DNA of 64,000 bases from Pictodentalium vernedei. Its lineage: Eukaryota > Mollusca > Scaphopoda > Dentaliida > Dentaliidae. Positions 43,801 to 57,540 of the stretch are shown here, one piece after another; within the stretch, counting starts at the first letter, position 1; each line of letters begins with the position of its first letter. The position numbers and the translations under genes are program-made. The notes beneath the pieces were generated by a model that did no database searches, was not told the DNA's origin, and saw only the letters and a program-made list of their open reading frames with translations. The stretch lies in the NCBI GenBank assembly GCA_031216915.1, contig CM062297.1:538988971-539052970 (forward strand), read 5' to 3'.

Positions 43801-46800
43801 CCTACCAGCTCTATATGCAATCTTATTTCTCCACTGCCTAAAGAAACAAAAATCGAAAAATCTAGAGGTAGGGGGTTGGACGGGTATGGTCTGTTCAACA
43901 GCTTTACTATTTACCCCTAACCTGGACGTTAACCATACAGCATTCACGCGAATGTGAAAGAGTATTGCTGAAAGAATTGTTAGACACTATAGGGAGTTTT
44001 CTATCGGCTATGCACTTAATATAGCCAACAAACCTACCAGCTCTATATGCAATCTTATTTCGCAGCTGCCTAGAAAAAGAAAAATCCAAAAATCTAGAGG
44101 GAGGGGGTTGGACAGGTACGATCTGTTCAACAGGTCTGCTTTTTACCCCTAACTTGGACATTAACCATACAGCATTCATGCCAATGTGAAAGTATTGCCG
44201 AAGGAATTGTTAGACACTGTAGGGAGTTTTCTATTCGCTATGCACTTAATATAGCCTAAAAACCTACAAGCTGTATATGCAATCTTATTTCGCCGCTGCC
44301 TAAAAAAACAAAAATCCAAAAATCTAGGGGGAGGGGGTTGGACAGGTACGATCTGTTCAACAGGTTTGCTTTTTACCCGTAACTTGGACATTAACCATAC
44401 AGTATTCACGCCAATGTGAAAGAGTATTGCTGAAAGAATTGTTAGACACTGTAGGGAGGTTTCTATCGGCTATGCACTTAATATAGTCAACAAACCTACC
44501 AGCTCTATATGCAATCTTATTTCGCCGCTGCCTAGAAAAAGAAAAATCCAAAAATTTAGAGGGAGGGGGGTTGGACAGGTACGATCTGTTCAACAGGTCT
44601 GCTATTTACCCCTAACTTGGACATTAACCATACAGCATTCATGCCAATGTGAAAGAGCATTGCCGAAAGAATTGTTAGACACTGTAGGGAGTTTTCTATC
44701 AGCTATGCACTTAATATAGCCTACAATCCTACCAGCTCTACATGCAATCTTATTTCTCCGCTGCCTAAAGAAACAAAAATCGAAAAATCTATATATAGGG
44801 GGTTGACGCGTACCATCTGTTCAACAGCTTTGCTATTTACCCCTAACTTGGACATTAACCATACAGCATTCACACCAGTGTGAAAGAGTATTGCCGAAAG
44901 AATTGTTAGACACTGTAGGGAGTTTTCTATCGGCTATGCACTTAATATAGTCTAAAAATCTACCAGCTCTATATGCAATCTTATTTCGCCGCTGCCTAAA
45001 AAACAAACGCAATAGGTGAATCTCTCGATTTCTGGAAATCGAAAAATCTAGAGGGAGGGGGTTGGACAGGTACGATCTGTTCAACAGGTTTGCTTTTTAC
45101 CCCTAACTTGGACATTAACCATACAGTATTCACGCCAATGTGAAAGAGTATTGCCGAAAGAATTGTTAGACACTGTAGGGAGGTTTCTATCGGCTATGCT
45201 CTTAATATAGCCAACAAACCTACCAGCTCTATATGCAATCTTATTTCGCCGCTGCCTAGAAAAAGAAAAATCCAAAAATCTAGAGTGAGGTGGTTGCACA
45301 GGTACGATCTGTTCAATAGGTCTGCTATTTACCCCTAACTTGGACATTAACCATACAGCATTCATGCCAATGTGAAAGAGTATTGCCGAAGGAATTGTTA
45401 GACACTGTAGGGAGTTTTCTATCGGCTATGCACTTAATATAGCCTACAATCCTACCAGCTCTATATGCAATCTTATTTCTCCGCTGCCTAAAGAAACAAA
45501 AATCGAAAAATCTATAGGTAGGGGGTTGGATGGGTATGGTCTGTTCAACAGCTTTGCTATTTACCCCTAACTTGGACATTAACCATACAGCATTCATGCC
45601 AATGTGAAAGAGTATTGCTGAAAGAATTGTTAGACACTGTAGGGAGTTTTCTATCGGCTATGCACTTAATATAGCCTAAAAACCTACCAGCTCTATATGC
45701 AGTCTTATTTCTCTGCTGCCTAAAAAAACAAGCGCAATAGGTGAATCTCTCAATTTCTGGAAATCGAAAAATCTAGAGGGAGGGGGTAGGATGGGTACAA
45801 TCTGTTCAACAGGTTTGGTATTTGGCCCCAACTTGGAAATTAACCATACAGCATTCACATCAGTGTGAAAGAGTATTTCCGAAAGAATTGTTAGACTCTG
45901 TGGGGAGTTTTCTATCGGCTATGCACTTAATATAGCCTAAAAACCTACTAGCTCTATATGCAATCTTATTTTGCCGCTGCCTAAAAGCAAGCTCAATTGG
46001 TGAATCTCTCGATTTCTGGAAATCGAAAAATCTAGAGGGATGGGGTAGGATGGGTACAATCTGTTCAACAGGTTTGGTATTTGGCCCCAACTTGGAAATT
46101 AACCATACAGCATTCACATCAGTGTGAAAGAGTATTTCCGAAAGAATTGTTAGACACTGTAGGGAGTTTTCTATCGGCTATGCACTTAATATAGCCTACA
46201 AACCTACAAGCTGTATATGCAATCTTATTTGTCTGCTGCCTAAAAAAACAAGCGCAATAGGTGAATCTCTCGATTTCTGGAAATCGAAAAATCTAGAGGG
46301 ATGGGGTAGGATGGGTACGATCTGTTCAACAGGTTTGGTATTTGGCCCTAACTTGGAAATTAACCATACAGCATTCACATCAGTGTGAAAGAGTATTGCC
46401 GAAAGAATTGTTAGACTCTGTGGGGAGTTTTCTATCGGCTATGCACTTATTATAGCCTAAAAACCTACTAGCTCTATATGCAATTTTATTTTGCCGCTGC
46501 CTAAAAGCAAGCTCATTTGGTGAATCTCAAAAGTCTAGAGGGAGTGGGTAGGACGGGTATGATCTGTTCAACAAGTTTGCTATTTTGCCCGAACTTGGAC
46601 TTTAACCATACAGCATTCACGCCAGTGTGAAAGAGTATTGCCGAAAGAATTGTTAGACACTGTAGGGAGTTTTCTATTGGCTATGCACTTAATATAGCCT
46701 AAAAACCTATCAGCTCTATATGCAATCTTCTTTCGCCGCTGCCTAAATACAAGTGCAATAGGTGAATTTCTCGATTTCTTGAAATCGAAAACTCTAGAGG

Positions 46801-48790
46801 GAGGGGGTGGGACGGGTACGATCTGTTCAGCACGTTTGCTATTTACCCCCAACTTGGACATTAACCATACAGCATTCACGCCAATATGAAAGAGTATTGA
46901 CGAAAGAATTGTTAGACACTCTAGGGAGTTTTCTATCGGCTATGCACTTAATATAGCCTAAAAACCTACCAGCTCTATATGCAATCTTATTTCGCCGTTG
47001 CCTAAAAAATAAAAATCCAAAAATCTAGAGGGAGAGGGTTGGACAGGTACGATCTGTTCAACAGGTCCGCTATTTACCCCGAACTTGTTCATTAACCATA
47101 CAGCATTCACGCCAATGTGAAAGAGTATTGCCGAAAGAATTGTTAGACACTGTAGGGAGTTTTCTTTCGGCTATGTGCTTACTATAGCCTAAAAACCTAC
47201 CAGCTCTATATGCAATCTTATTTTGCTCCTACCTAAAAACAAGCGCAATAGGTGAATCTCTCGATTTTTGGAAATCGGAAAATTTAGAGGGAGGAAGTAG
47301 GACGAGTACGATCTGTTCAACAGGTTTGCTATTTAGCCTTAACTTGGACATTAACCATACAGCATTCACGCCAATGTGAAAGTGTTTTGCCGAAAGAATT
47401 GTTAGACACTGTAGGGAGGTTTCTATCGGCTATGCACTTAATATAGCCTAAAAACCTACCAGCTCTATATGCAATCTTATTTCGCCGCTGCCTGAAAAAA
47501 CAAAAATTGAAAAATCTAGAGGGAGGGGGTTGGAGACTACGATCTGTTCAACAGGTTTGCTTTTTACCCCTAACTTGGACATTAACTGTACAGTATTCAC
47601 GCCAATGTGAAAGAGTATTGCCGAAAGAATTGTTAGACACTGTAGGGAGTTTTCTTTCGGCTATGTGCTTCATATAGCCTAAAAACCTACCACCTCGATA
47701 TGAAATGTTATTTCCTTGCTGCCTGAAGACCAAGCGCAATAGGTGAATGTCTCGATTTCTGAAAATCGAAAAATCTAGAGGGAGGGGGTAGGATGGGTAC
47801 GATCTGTTCAACAGGTTTGCTATTTATCCCTAACTTGGACATTAACCATACAGCATTCATGCCAATGTGAAAGAGTATTGCCAAAAGAATTGTTAGACAC
47901 TGTAGGGAGTTTTCTATTGGCTATGCACTTAATATAGCCTATAAACCTACAAGCTGTATATGCAATCTTATTTCGCCGCTGCCTAAAAAAACAAAAATCC
48001 AAAAATCTAGGGGGAGGGGGTTGGACAGGTACGATCTGTTCAACAGGTTTGCTTTTTACCCGTAACTTGGACATTAACCATACAGTATTCACGCCAATGT
48101 GAAAGAGTATTGCTGAAAGAATTGTTAGACACTGTAGGGAGGTTTCTATCTGCTATGCACTTAATATAGCCAACAAACCACCCAGCTCTATATGCAATCT
48201 TATTTCGCCGCTGCCTAGAAAAAGAAAAATCCAAAAATTTAGAGGGAGGGGGTTGGACAGGTACGATCTGTTCAACAGGTCTGCTATTTACCCCTAACTT
48301 GGACATTAACCATACAGCATTCATGCCAATGTGAAAGAGCATTGCCGAAGGAATTGTTAGACACTGTAGGGAGTTTTCTATCGGCTATGCACTTAATATA
48401 GCCTACAATCCTACCAGCTCTACATGCAATCTTATTTCTCCGCTGCCTAAAGAAACAAAAATCGAAAAATCTATATGTAGGGGGTTGACGCGTACCATCT
48501 GTTCAACAGCTTTGCTATTTACCCCTAACTTGGACATTAACCATACAGCATTCACGCCATTGTGAAAGAGTATTGCCGAAAGAATTGTTAGACACTGTAG
48601 GGAGTTTTCTATCGGCTATGCACTTAATATAGTCTAAAAATCTACCAGCTCTATATGCAATCTTATTTCTCCGCTGCCTGAAATCAAGCGCAGTAGGTGA
48701 ATCTCTCGATTTCTTGAAATCAAAAAATCTAGTGGGAGGGGGGAAGGACGGGTACGATCTATTCAACAGGTTTGCTATTTAGCCCTAACT

Positions 48791-51700
48791 TTGACATTAA
48801 CCATACAGCATTCACACCGAATGTTAAAGTGTATTGCCGAAAGAATTGTTAGACACTGTAGGGAATTTTCTATCGACTATGCACTTAATATAGCCTACAA
48901 ACCTACCAGCTCTATATGCAATCTTATTTCGCTGCTGCCTAAAGAAACAAAAATCGAAAAATCTAGAGGTACGGGGTTGGACGGGTACGATCTGTTCAAC
49001 AGGTTTGCTATTTACCCCTAACATGGACATTAACCATGCAGCATTCACGCCAGTGTGAAAGTGTATTGCCGAAAGAATTGTTAGACACTGTAGGGAGGTT
49101 TCTATCGGCTATGCACTTAATATAGCTTACAAACCTACCAGCTCTATACGCAATCTTATTTCGCCGCTGCCTTAAAAAACAAAAATCCAAAAATCTAGAG
49201 GGAGGGAGGGGGTTGGACAGGTACGATCTGTTCAACAGGTTCGCTTTTTACCCCTAACTTGGACATTAACCATACAGTATTCACGCCAATGTGAAAGATT
49301 ATTGCTGAAAGAATTGTTAGACACTGTAGGGAGGTTTCTATCTGCTATGCACTTAATATAGCCAACAAACCACCCAGCTCTATATGCAATCTTATTTCGC
49401 CGCTGCCTAGAAAAAGAAAAATCCAAAAATTTAGAGGGAGGGGGTTGGACAGGTACGATCTGTTCAACAGGTCTGCTATTTACCCCTAACTTGGACATTA
49501 ACCATACAGCATTCATGCCAATGTGAAAGAGCATTGCCGAAGGAATTGTTAGACACTGTAGGGAGTTTTCTATCGGCTATGCACTTAATATAGCCTACAA
49601 TCCTACCAGCTCTACATGCAATCTTATTTCTCCGCTGCCTAAAGAAACAAAAATCGAAAAATCTATATGTAGGGGGTTGACGCGTACCATCTGTTCAACA
49701 GCTTTGCTATTTACCCCTAACTTGGACATTAACCATACAGCATTCACGCCATTGTGAAAGAGTATTGCCGAAAGAATTGTTAGACACTGTAGGGAGTTTT
49801 CTATCGGCTATGCACTTAATATAGTCTAAAAATCTACCAGCTCTATATGCAATCTTATTTCGCCGCTGCCTAGAAAACAAACGCAATAGGTGAATCTCTC
49901 GATTTCTGGAAATCGAAAAATCTAGAGGGAGGGGGTTGGACAGGTACGATCTGTTCAACAGGTTTGCTTTTTACCCCTAACTTGGACATTAACCATACAG
50001 TATTCACGCCAATGTGAAAGAGTATTGCCGAAAGAATTGTTAGACACTGTAGGGAGGTTTCTATTGGCTATGCACTTAATATAGCCAACAAACCTACCAG
50101 CTCTATATGCAATCTTATTTCGCCGCTGCCAAGAAAAAGAAAAATCCAAAAATCTAGAGTGAGGTGGTTGCACAGGTACGATCTGTTCAATAGGTCTGCT
50201 ATTTATCCCTAACTTGGACATTAACCATACAGCATGCATGCCAATGTGAAAGAGTATTGCCGAAGGAATTGTTAGACACTGTAGGGACTTTTCTATCGGC
50301 TATGCACTTAATATAGCCTACAATCCTACCAGCTCTATATGCAATCTTATTTCTCCGCTGCCTAAAGAAACAAAAATCGAAAAATCTATAGGTAGGGGGT
50401 TGGATGGGTATGGTCTGTTCAACAGCTTTGCTATTTACCCCTAACTTGGCCATTAACCATACAGCATTCATGCCAATGTGAAAGAGTATTGCTGAAAGAA
50501 TTGTTAGACACTGTAGGGAGTTTTCTATCGGCTATGCACTTCATATGGCCTAAAAACCTACCAGCTCTATATGCAATCTTATTTCTCTGCTGCCTAAAAA
50601 AACAAGCGCAATAGGTGAATCTCTCAATTTCTGGAAATCGAAAAATCTAGAGGGAGGGGGTAGGATGGGTACAATCTGTTCAACAGGTTTGGTATTTGGC
50701 CCCAACTTGGAAATTAACCATACAGCATTCACATCAGTGTGAAAGAGTATTTCCGAAAGAATTGTTAGACTATGTGGGGAGTTTTCTATCGGCTATGCAC
50801 TTAATATAGCCTAAAAACCTACTAGCTCTATATGCAATCTTATTTTGCCGCTGCCTAAAAACAAGCTCAATTGGTGAATCTCAAAAGTCTAGAGAGAGTG
50901 GGTAGGACGGGTATGATCTGTTCAACAAGTTTGCTATTTTGCCCTAACTTGGACTTTAACCATACAGCATTCACGCCAGTGTGAAAGAGTATTGCCGAAA
51001 GAATTGTTAGACACTGTAGGGAGTTTTCTATTGGCTATGCACTTAATATAGCCTAAAAACCTATCAGCTCTATATGCAATCTTCTTTCGCCGCTGCCTAA
51101 ATACAAGTGCAATAGGTGAATTTCTCGATTTCTTGAAATCAAAAACTCTAGAGGGAGGGGGTGGGATGGGTACGATCTGTTCAGCACGTTTGCTATTTAC
51201 CCCTAACTTGGACATTAACCATACAGCATTCACGCCAATGTGAAAGAGTATTGCTGAAAGAATTGTTAGACACTGTAGGGAGTTTTCTAGCAGCTATGCA
51301 TTTAATATAGCCTACAAACCTACCAGCTCTATATGCAATCTTATTTCGCCGTTGCCTAAAAACAAGTGCAATAGGTGAATGTCTCGATTTTTGGAAATCG
51401 GAAAATTTAGAGGGAGGAAGTAGGACGGGTATGATCTGTTCAAAAGGTTTGCTATTTAGCCTTAACTTGGACATTAACCGTACAGCATTCACGCCAATGT
51501 GAAAGAGTATTGCCGAAAGAATTGTTAGACACTGTAGGGAGTTTTATATCGGCTATGCACTTAATAAAGCTTAAAAACCTACCAGCTCTATATGCAATCT
51601 TATTTCTCCGCTGCCTGAAATCAAGCGCAGTAGGTGAATCTCTCGATTTCTTGAAATCAAAAAATCTAGTGGGAGGGGGGAAGGACGGGTACGATCTATT

Positions 51701-52172
51701 CAACAGGTTTGCTATTTAGCCCTAACTTTGACATTAACCATACAGCATTCACACCGAATGTTAAAGTGTATTGCCGAAAGAATTGTTAGACACTGTAGGG
51801 AATTTTCTATCGACTATGCACTTAATATAGCCTACAAACCTACCAGCTCTATATGCAATCTTATTTCGCTGCTGCCTAAAGAAACAAAAATCGAAAAATC
51901 TAGAGGTACGGGGTTGGACGGGTACGATCTGTTCAACAGGTTTGCTATTTACCCCTAACATGGACATTAACCATGCAGCATTCACGCCAGTGTGAAAGTG
52001 TATTGCCGAAAGAATTGTTAGACACTGTAGGGAGGTTTCTATCGGCTATGCACTTAATATAGCTTACAAACCTACCAGCTCTATACGCAATCTTATTTCG
52101 CCGCTGCCTTAAAAAACAAAAATCCAAAAATCTAGAGGGAGGGAGGGGGTTGGACAGGTACGATCTGTTCAA
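48791..52172. repeat. Local satellite duplication, offset 2937 bp
   Basis: 48791-49235 and 51728-52172 are essentially identical, including the unusual CACACCGAATGTTAAAGTG variant and the CTAACATGGACATTAACCATG variant. A further pair with an offset of about 2.15 kb occurs at 52441-53190 and 54596-55340. Confidence 0.85.
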
Positions 52173-55100
52173 CAGGTTCGCTTTTTACCCCTAACTTGGA
52201 CATTAACCATACAGTATTCACGCCAATGTGAAAGAGTATTGCCGAAAGAATTGTTAGACACTGCAGGGAGTTTTCTATCGGCTATGCACTTAATATAGCC
52301 TAAAAACCTACCAGCTCTATATGCAATCTTATTTCTCCGCTGCCTAAAATCAAGTGCAGTAGGTGAATCTCTCGATTTCTTGAAATCAAAAAATCTAGTG
52401 GAAGGGGGGAAGGACGGGTACGATCTATTCAACAGGTTTGCTATTTAGCCCTAACTTGGACATTAACCATACAGCATTCACGCCAATGTGAAAGAGTTTT
52501 GCCGAAAGAATTGTTAGACACTGTAGGGAGTTTTCTACCGGCTATGCACTTTTTATAGCCAACAAACCTACCAGCTCTATAAGCAATCTTATTTCGCCGC
52601 TGCCTAAAAAAACAAAAATCCAAAGATATGGAGGGATGGGGTTGGACAGGTACGATCTGTTCAACAGGTCTGCTATTTACCCCTAACTTGGCCATTAACC
52701 ATACAGCATTCACGCCAATGTGAAAGAGTATTGCCGAAGGAATTGTTAGACACTGTAGGGAGTTTTCTATCGGCTATGCACTTAATATAGCCTAAAACCC
52801 TACCAGCTCTATATCTCTATATGCAATCTTATTTCACTGTTGCCTAAACAATCAAAAATCGAAAAATCTAGATGGAGGAGGTTGGACGGGTACGATCTGT
52901 TCAACAGGTTTGCTATTTACCCCTAACGTGAACGCTAACCATACAGCATTCACGCCAATGTGAAAGATTATTTTCGAAAGAATTGTTAGACACTGTAGGG
53001 AGTTTTCTATCGGCTATGCACTTAATATAGCCTAAAAACCTACCACCTCTATATGCAATCTTATTTCTCCGCTGCCTAAAGAAACAAAAATCGAAAAATC
53101 TAGAGGTAGGGGGTTGGACATGTATGGTCTGTTCAACAGGTTTGCTATTTACCCCTAACTTGGACATTAACCATACAGCATTCATGCCAATGTGAAAGAG
53201 TATTGCCGAAAGAATTGTTAGACACTGTAGGGAGGTTTCTATCGGCTATGCACTTAATATAGCCTAAAAACCTACCAGCTCTATATGCAATCTTATTTCG
53301 CTGCTGCCTGAAAATACAAAAATTGAAAAATCTAGAGGGAGGGGGTTGGACACTACGATCTGTTCAACAGGTTTGCTTTTTACCCCTAACTTGGACATTA
53401 ACTGTACAGTATTCATGCCAATGTGAAAGAGTATTGCCGAAAGAATTGTTAGACACTGTAGGGAGTTTTATTTGGGCTATGTGCTTCATATAGCCTAAAA
53501 ACCTACCAGCTCAATATGAAATCTTATTTCCTTGCTGCCTAAAAAGCAAGCGCAATAGGTGAATCTCTCGATTTCTGAAAATCGAAAAATCTAGAGGGAG
53601 GGGGTAGGATGGGTACGATCTGTTCAACAGGTTTGCTATTTATCCCTAACTTGGACATTAACCATACAGCATTCATGCCAGTGTGAAAGAGTATTGCCGA
53701 AAGAATTGTTAGACACTGTAGGGAGGTTTCTATCTGCTATGCACTTAATATAGCCAACAAACCACCCAGCTCTATATGCAATCTTATTTCTCCGCTGCCT
53801 AGAAAAAGAAAAATCCAAAAATTTTGAGGGAGGGGGTTGGACAGGTACGATCTGTTCAACAGGTCTGCTATTTACCCCTAACTTGGACATTAACCATACA
53901 GCATTCATGCCAATGTGAAAGAGTGTTGCTGAAGGAATTGTTAGACACTGTAGGGAGTTTTCTATCGGCTATGCACTTAATATAGCCTACAATCCTACCA
54001 GCTCTACATGCAATCTTATTTCTCCGCTGCCTAAAGAAACAAAAATCGAAAAATCTATATGTAGGGGGTTGGACGCGTACCATCTGTTCAACAGCTTTGC
54101 TATTTACCCCTAACATGGACATTAACCATGCAGCATTCACGCCAGTGTGAAAGTGTATTGCCGAAAGAATTGTTAGACACTGTAGGGAGGTTTCTATCGG
54201 CTATGCACTTAATATAGCTTACAAACCTACCAGCTGTATACGCAATCTTATTTCGCCGCTGCCTTAAAAAACAAAAATCCAAAAATCTAGAGGGAGGGAG
54301 GGGGTTGGACAGGTACGATCTGTTCAACAGGTTCGATTTTTACCCCTAACTTGGACATTAACCATACAGTATTCACGCCAATGTGAAAGAGTATTGCCGA
54401 AAGAATTGTTAGACACTGCAGGGAGTTTTCTATCGGCTATGCACTTAATATAGCCTAAAAACCTACCAGCTCTATATGCAGTCTTATTTCTCCGCTGCCT
54501 AAAATCAAGTGCAGTAGGTGAATCTCTCGATTTCTGGAAATCAAAAAATCTAGTGGAAGGGGGGAAGGACGGGTACGATCTATTTAACAGGTTTGCTATT
54601 TAGCCCTAACTTGGACATTAACCATACAGCATTCACGCCAATGTGAAAGAGTTTTGCCGAAAGAATTGTTAGACACTGTAGGGAGTTTTCTACCGGCTAT
54701 GCACTTTTTATAGCCAACAAACCTACCAGCTCTATAAGCAATCTTATTTCGCCGCTGCCTAAAAAAACAAAAATCCAAAAATATAGAGGGATGGGGTTGG
54801 ACAGGTACGATCTGTTCAACAGGTCTGCTATTTACCCCTAACTTGGCCATTAACCATACAGCATTCACGCCAATGTGAAAGAGTATTGCCGAAGGAATTG
54901 TTAGACACTGTAGGGAGTTTTCTATCGGCTATGCACTTAATATAGCCTAAAAACCTACCACCTCTATATGCAATCTTATTTCACTGTTGCCTAAACAATC
55001 AAAAATCGAAAAATCTAGATGGAGGAGGTTGGACGGGTACGATCTGTTCAACAGGTTTGCTATTTACCCCTAACTTGAACGCTAACCATACAGCATTCAC

Positions 55101-57540
55101 GCCAATGTGAAAGATTATTTTCGAAAGAATTGTTAGACACTGTAGGGAGTTTTCTATCGGCTATGGACTTAATATAGCCTAAAAACCTACCACCTCTATA
55201 TGCAATCTTATTTCTCCGCTGCCTAAAGAAACAAAAATCGAAAAATCTAGAGGTAGGGGGTTGGACATGTATGGTCTGTTCAACAGGTTTGCTATTTACC
55301 CCTACCTTGGACATTAACCATACAGCATTCATGCCAATGTGAAAGAGTATTGCCGAAAGAATTGTTAGACACTGTAGGGAGGTTTCTATCGGCTATGCAC
55401 TTAATATAGCCTAAAAACCTACCAGCTCTATATGCAATCTTATTTCGCTGCTGCCTGAAAAAACAAAAATTGAAAAATCTAGAGGGAGGGGGTTGGACAC
55501 TACGATCTGTTCAACAGGTTTGCTTTTTACCCCTAACTTGGACATTAACTGTACAGTATTCATGCCAATGTGAAAGAGTATTGCCGAAAGAATTGTTAGA
55601 CACTGTAGGGAGTTTTCTTTGGGCTATGTGCTTCATATAGCCTAAAAACCTACCAGCTCGATATGAAATCTTATTTCCTTGCTGCCTGAAGACCAAGCGC
55701 AATAGGTGAATCTCTCGATTTCTGAAAATCGAAAAATCTAGAGGGAGGGGGTAGGATGGGTACGATCTGTTCAACAGGTTTGCTATTTATCCCTAACTTG
55801 GACATTAACCATACAGCATTCATGCCAGTGTGAAAGAGTATTGCCGAAAGAATTGTTAGACACTGTAGGGAGTTTTCTATCGGCTATGCACTTAATATAG
55901 CCTAAAACCCTACCAGCTCTATATGCAATCTTATTTCACTGTTGCCTAAACAATCAAAAATCGAAAAATCTAGATGGAGGAGGTTGGACGGGTACGATCT
56001 GTTCAACAGGTTTGCTATTTACCCCTAACTTGGACGCTAACCATACAGCATTCACGCCAATGTGAAAGATTATTTTCGAAAGAATTGTTAGACACTGTAG
56101 GGAGTTTTCTATCGGCTATGCACTTAATATAGCCTAAAAACCTACCACCTCTATATGCAATCTTATTTCTCTGCTGCCTAAAAAGCAAGCGCAATAGGTG
56201 AATCTCTCGATTTCTAGAAATCGAAAAATCTAGAGGGAGGGGGTAGGATGGGTACGATCTGTTCAACAGGTTTGGTATTTAGCCCTAACTTGGAAATTAA
56301 CCATACAACATTCACATCAGTGTGAAAGAGTATTGCCGAAAGAATTGTTAGACTCTGTGGGGAGTTTTCTATCGGCTATGCACTTAATTTTGCCTAAAAA
56401 CCTACCAGCTCTATGTGCAATCTTATTTTGCCACTGCCTAAAAACAAGCTCAATTGGTGAATCTCTTGATTTCTTGAAATCAAAAAATCTAGAGGGACTG
56501 GGTAGGACAGGTACGATCTGTTCAACAAGTTTGTTATTTTGCCCTAACTTGGACTTTAACCATACAGCATTCACACCAATATGAAAGAGTATTGCCGAAA
56601 GAATTGTTAGACACTGTAGGGAGTTTTCTATCGGCTATGCACTTAATATAGCCTAAAAACCTATCAGCTCTATATGCAATCTTCTTTCGCCGCTGCCTAA
56701 AAACAAGCGCAATAGGTGAATGTCTCGATTTCTTGAAATCAAAAAATCTAGAGGGAGGGGGTAGGATGGGTATGATCTGTACAACAGGTTTTTTATTTAG
56801 CCCTAACTTGGACATTAACCATACAGCATTCACGCCAATATGAAAGAGTATTGCCGAAAGAATTGTTAGACACTGTAGGGAGTTTTCTATCGGCTATGCA
56901 CTTAATATAGCCTAAAAACCTACCAGCTCTATATGCAATCTTATTTCTCTGCTGCCTAAAAAAACAAGCGCAATAGGTGAATCTCTCAATTTCTGGAAAT
57001 CGAAAAATCTAGAGGGAGGGGGTAGGATGGGTACAATCTGTTCAACAGGTTTGGTATTTGGCCCCAACTTGGAAATTAACCATACAGCATTCACATCAGT
57101 GTGAAAGAGTATTTCCGAAAGAATTGTTAGACTCTGTGGGGAGTTTTCTATCGGCTATGCACTTAATATAGCCTAAAAACCTACTAGCTCTATATGCAAT
57201 CTTATTTTGCCGCTGCCTAAAAACAAGCTCAATTGGTGAATCTCAAAAGTCTAGAGGGAGTGGGTAGGACGGGTATGATCTGTTCAACAAGTTTGCTATT
57301 TTGCCCTAACTTGGACTTTAACCATACAGCATTCACGCCAGTGTGAAAGAGTATTGCCGAAAGAATTGTTAGACACTGTAGGGGGTTTTCTATTGGCTAT
57401 GCACTTAATATAGCCTAAAAACCTATCAGCTCTATATGCAATCTTTCGCCGCTGCCTAAATACAAGTGCAATAGGTGAATTTCTCGATTTCTTGAAATCA
57501 AAAACTCTAGAGGGAGGGGGTGGGATGGGTACGATCTGTT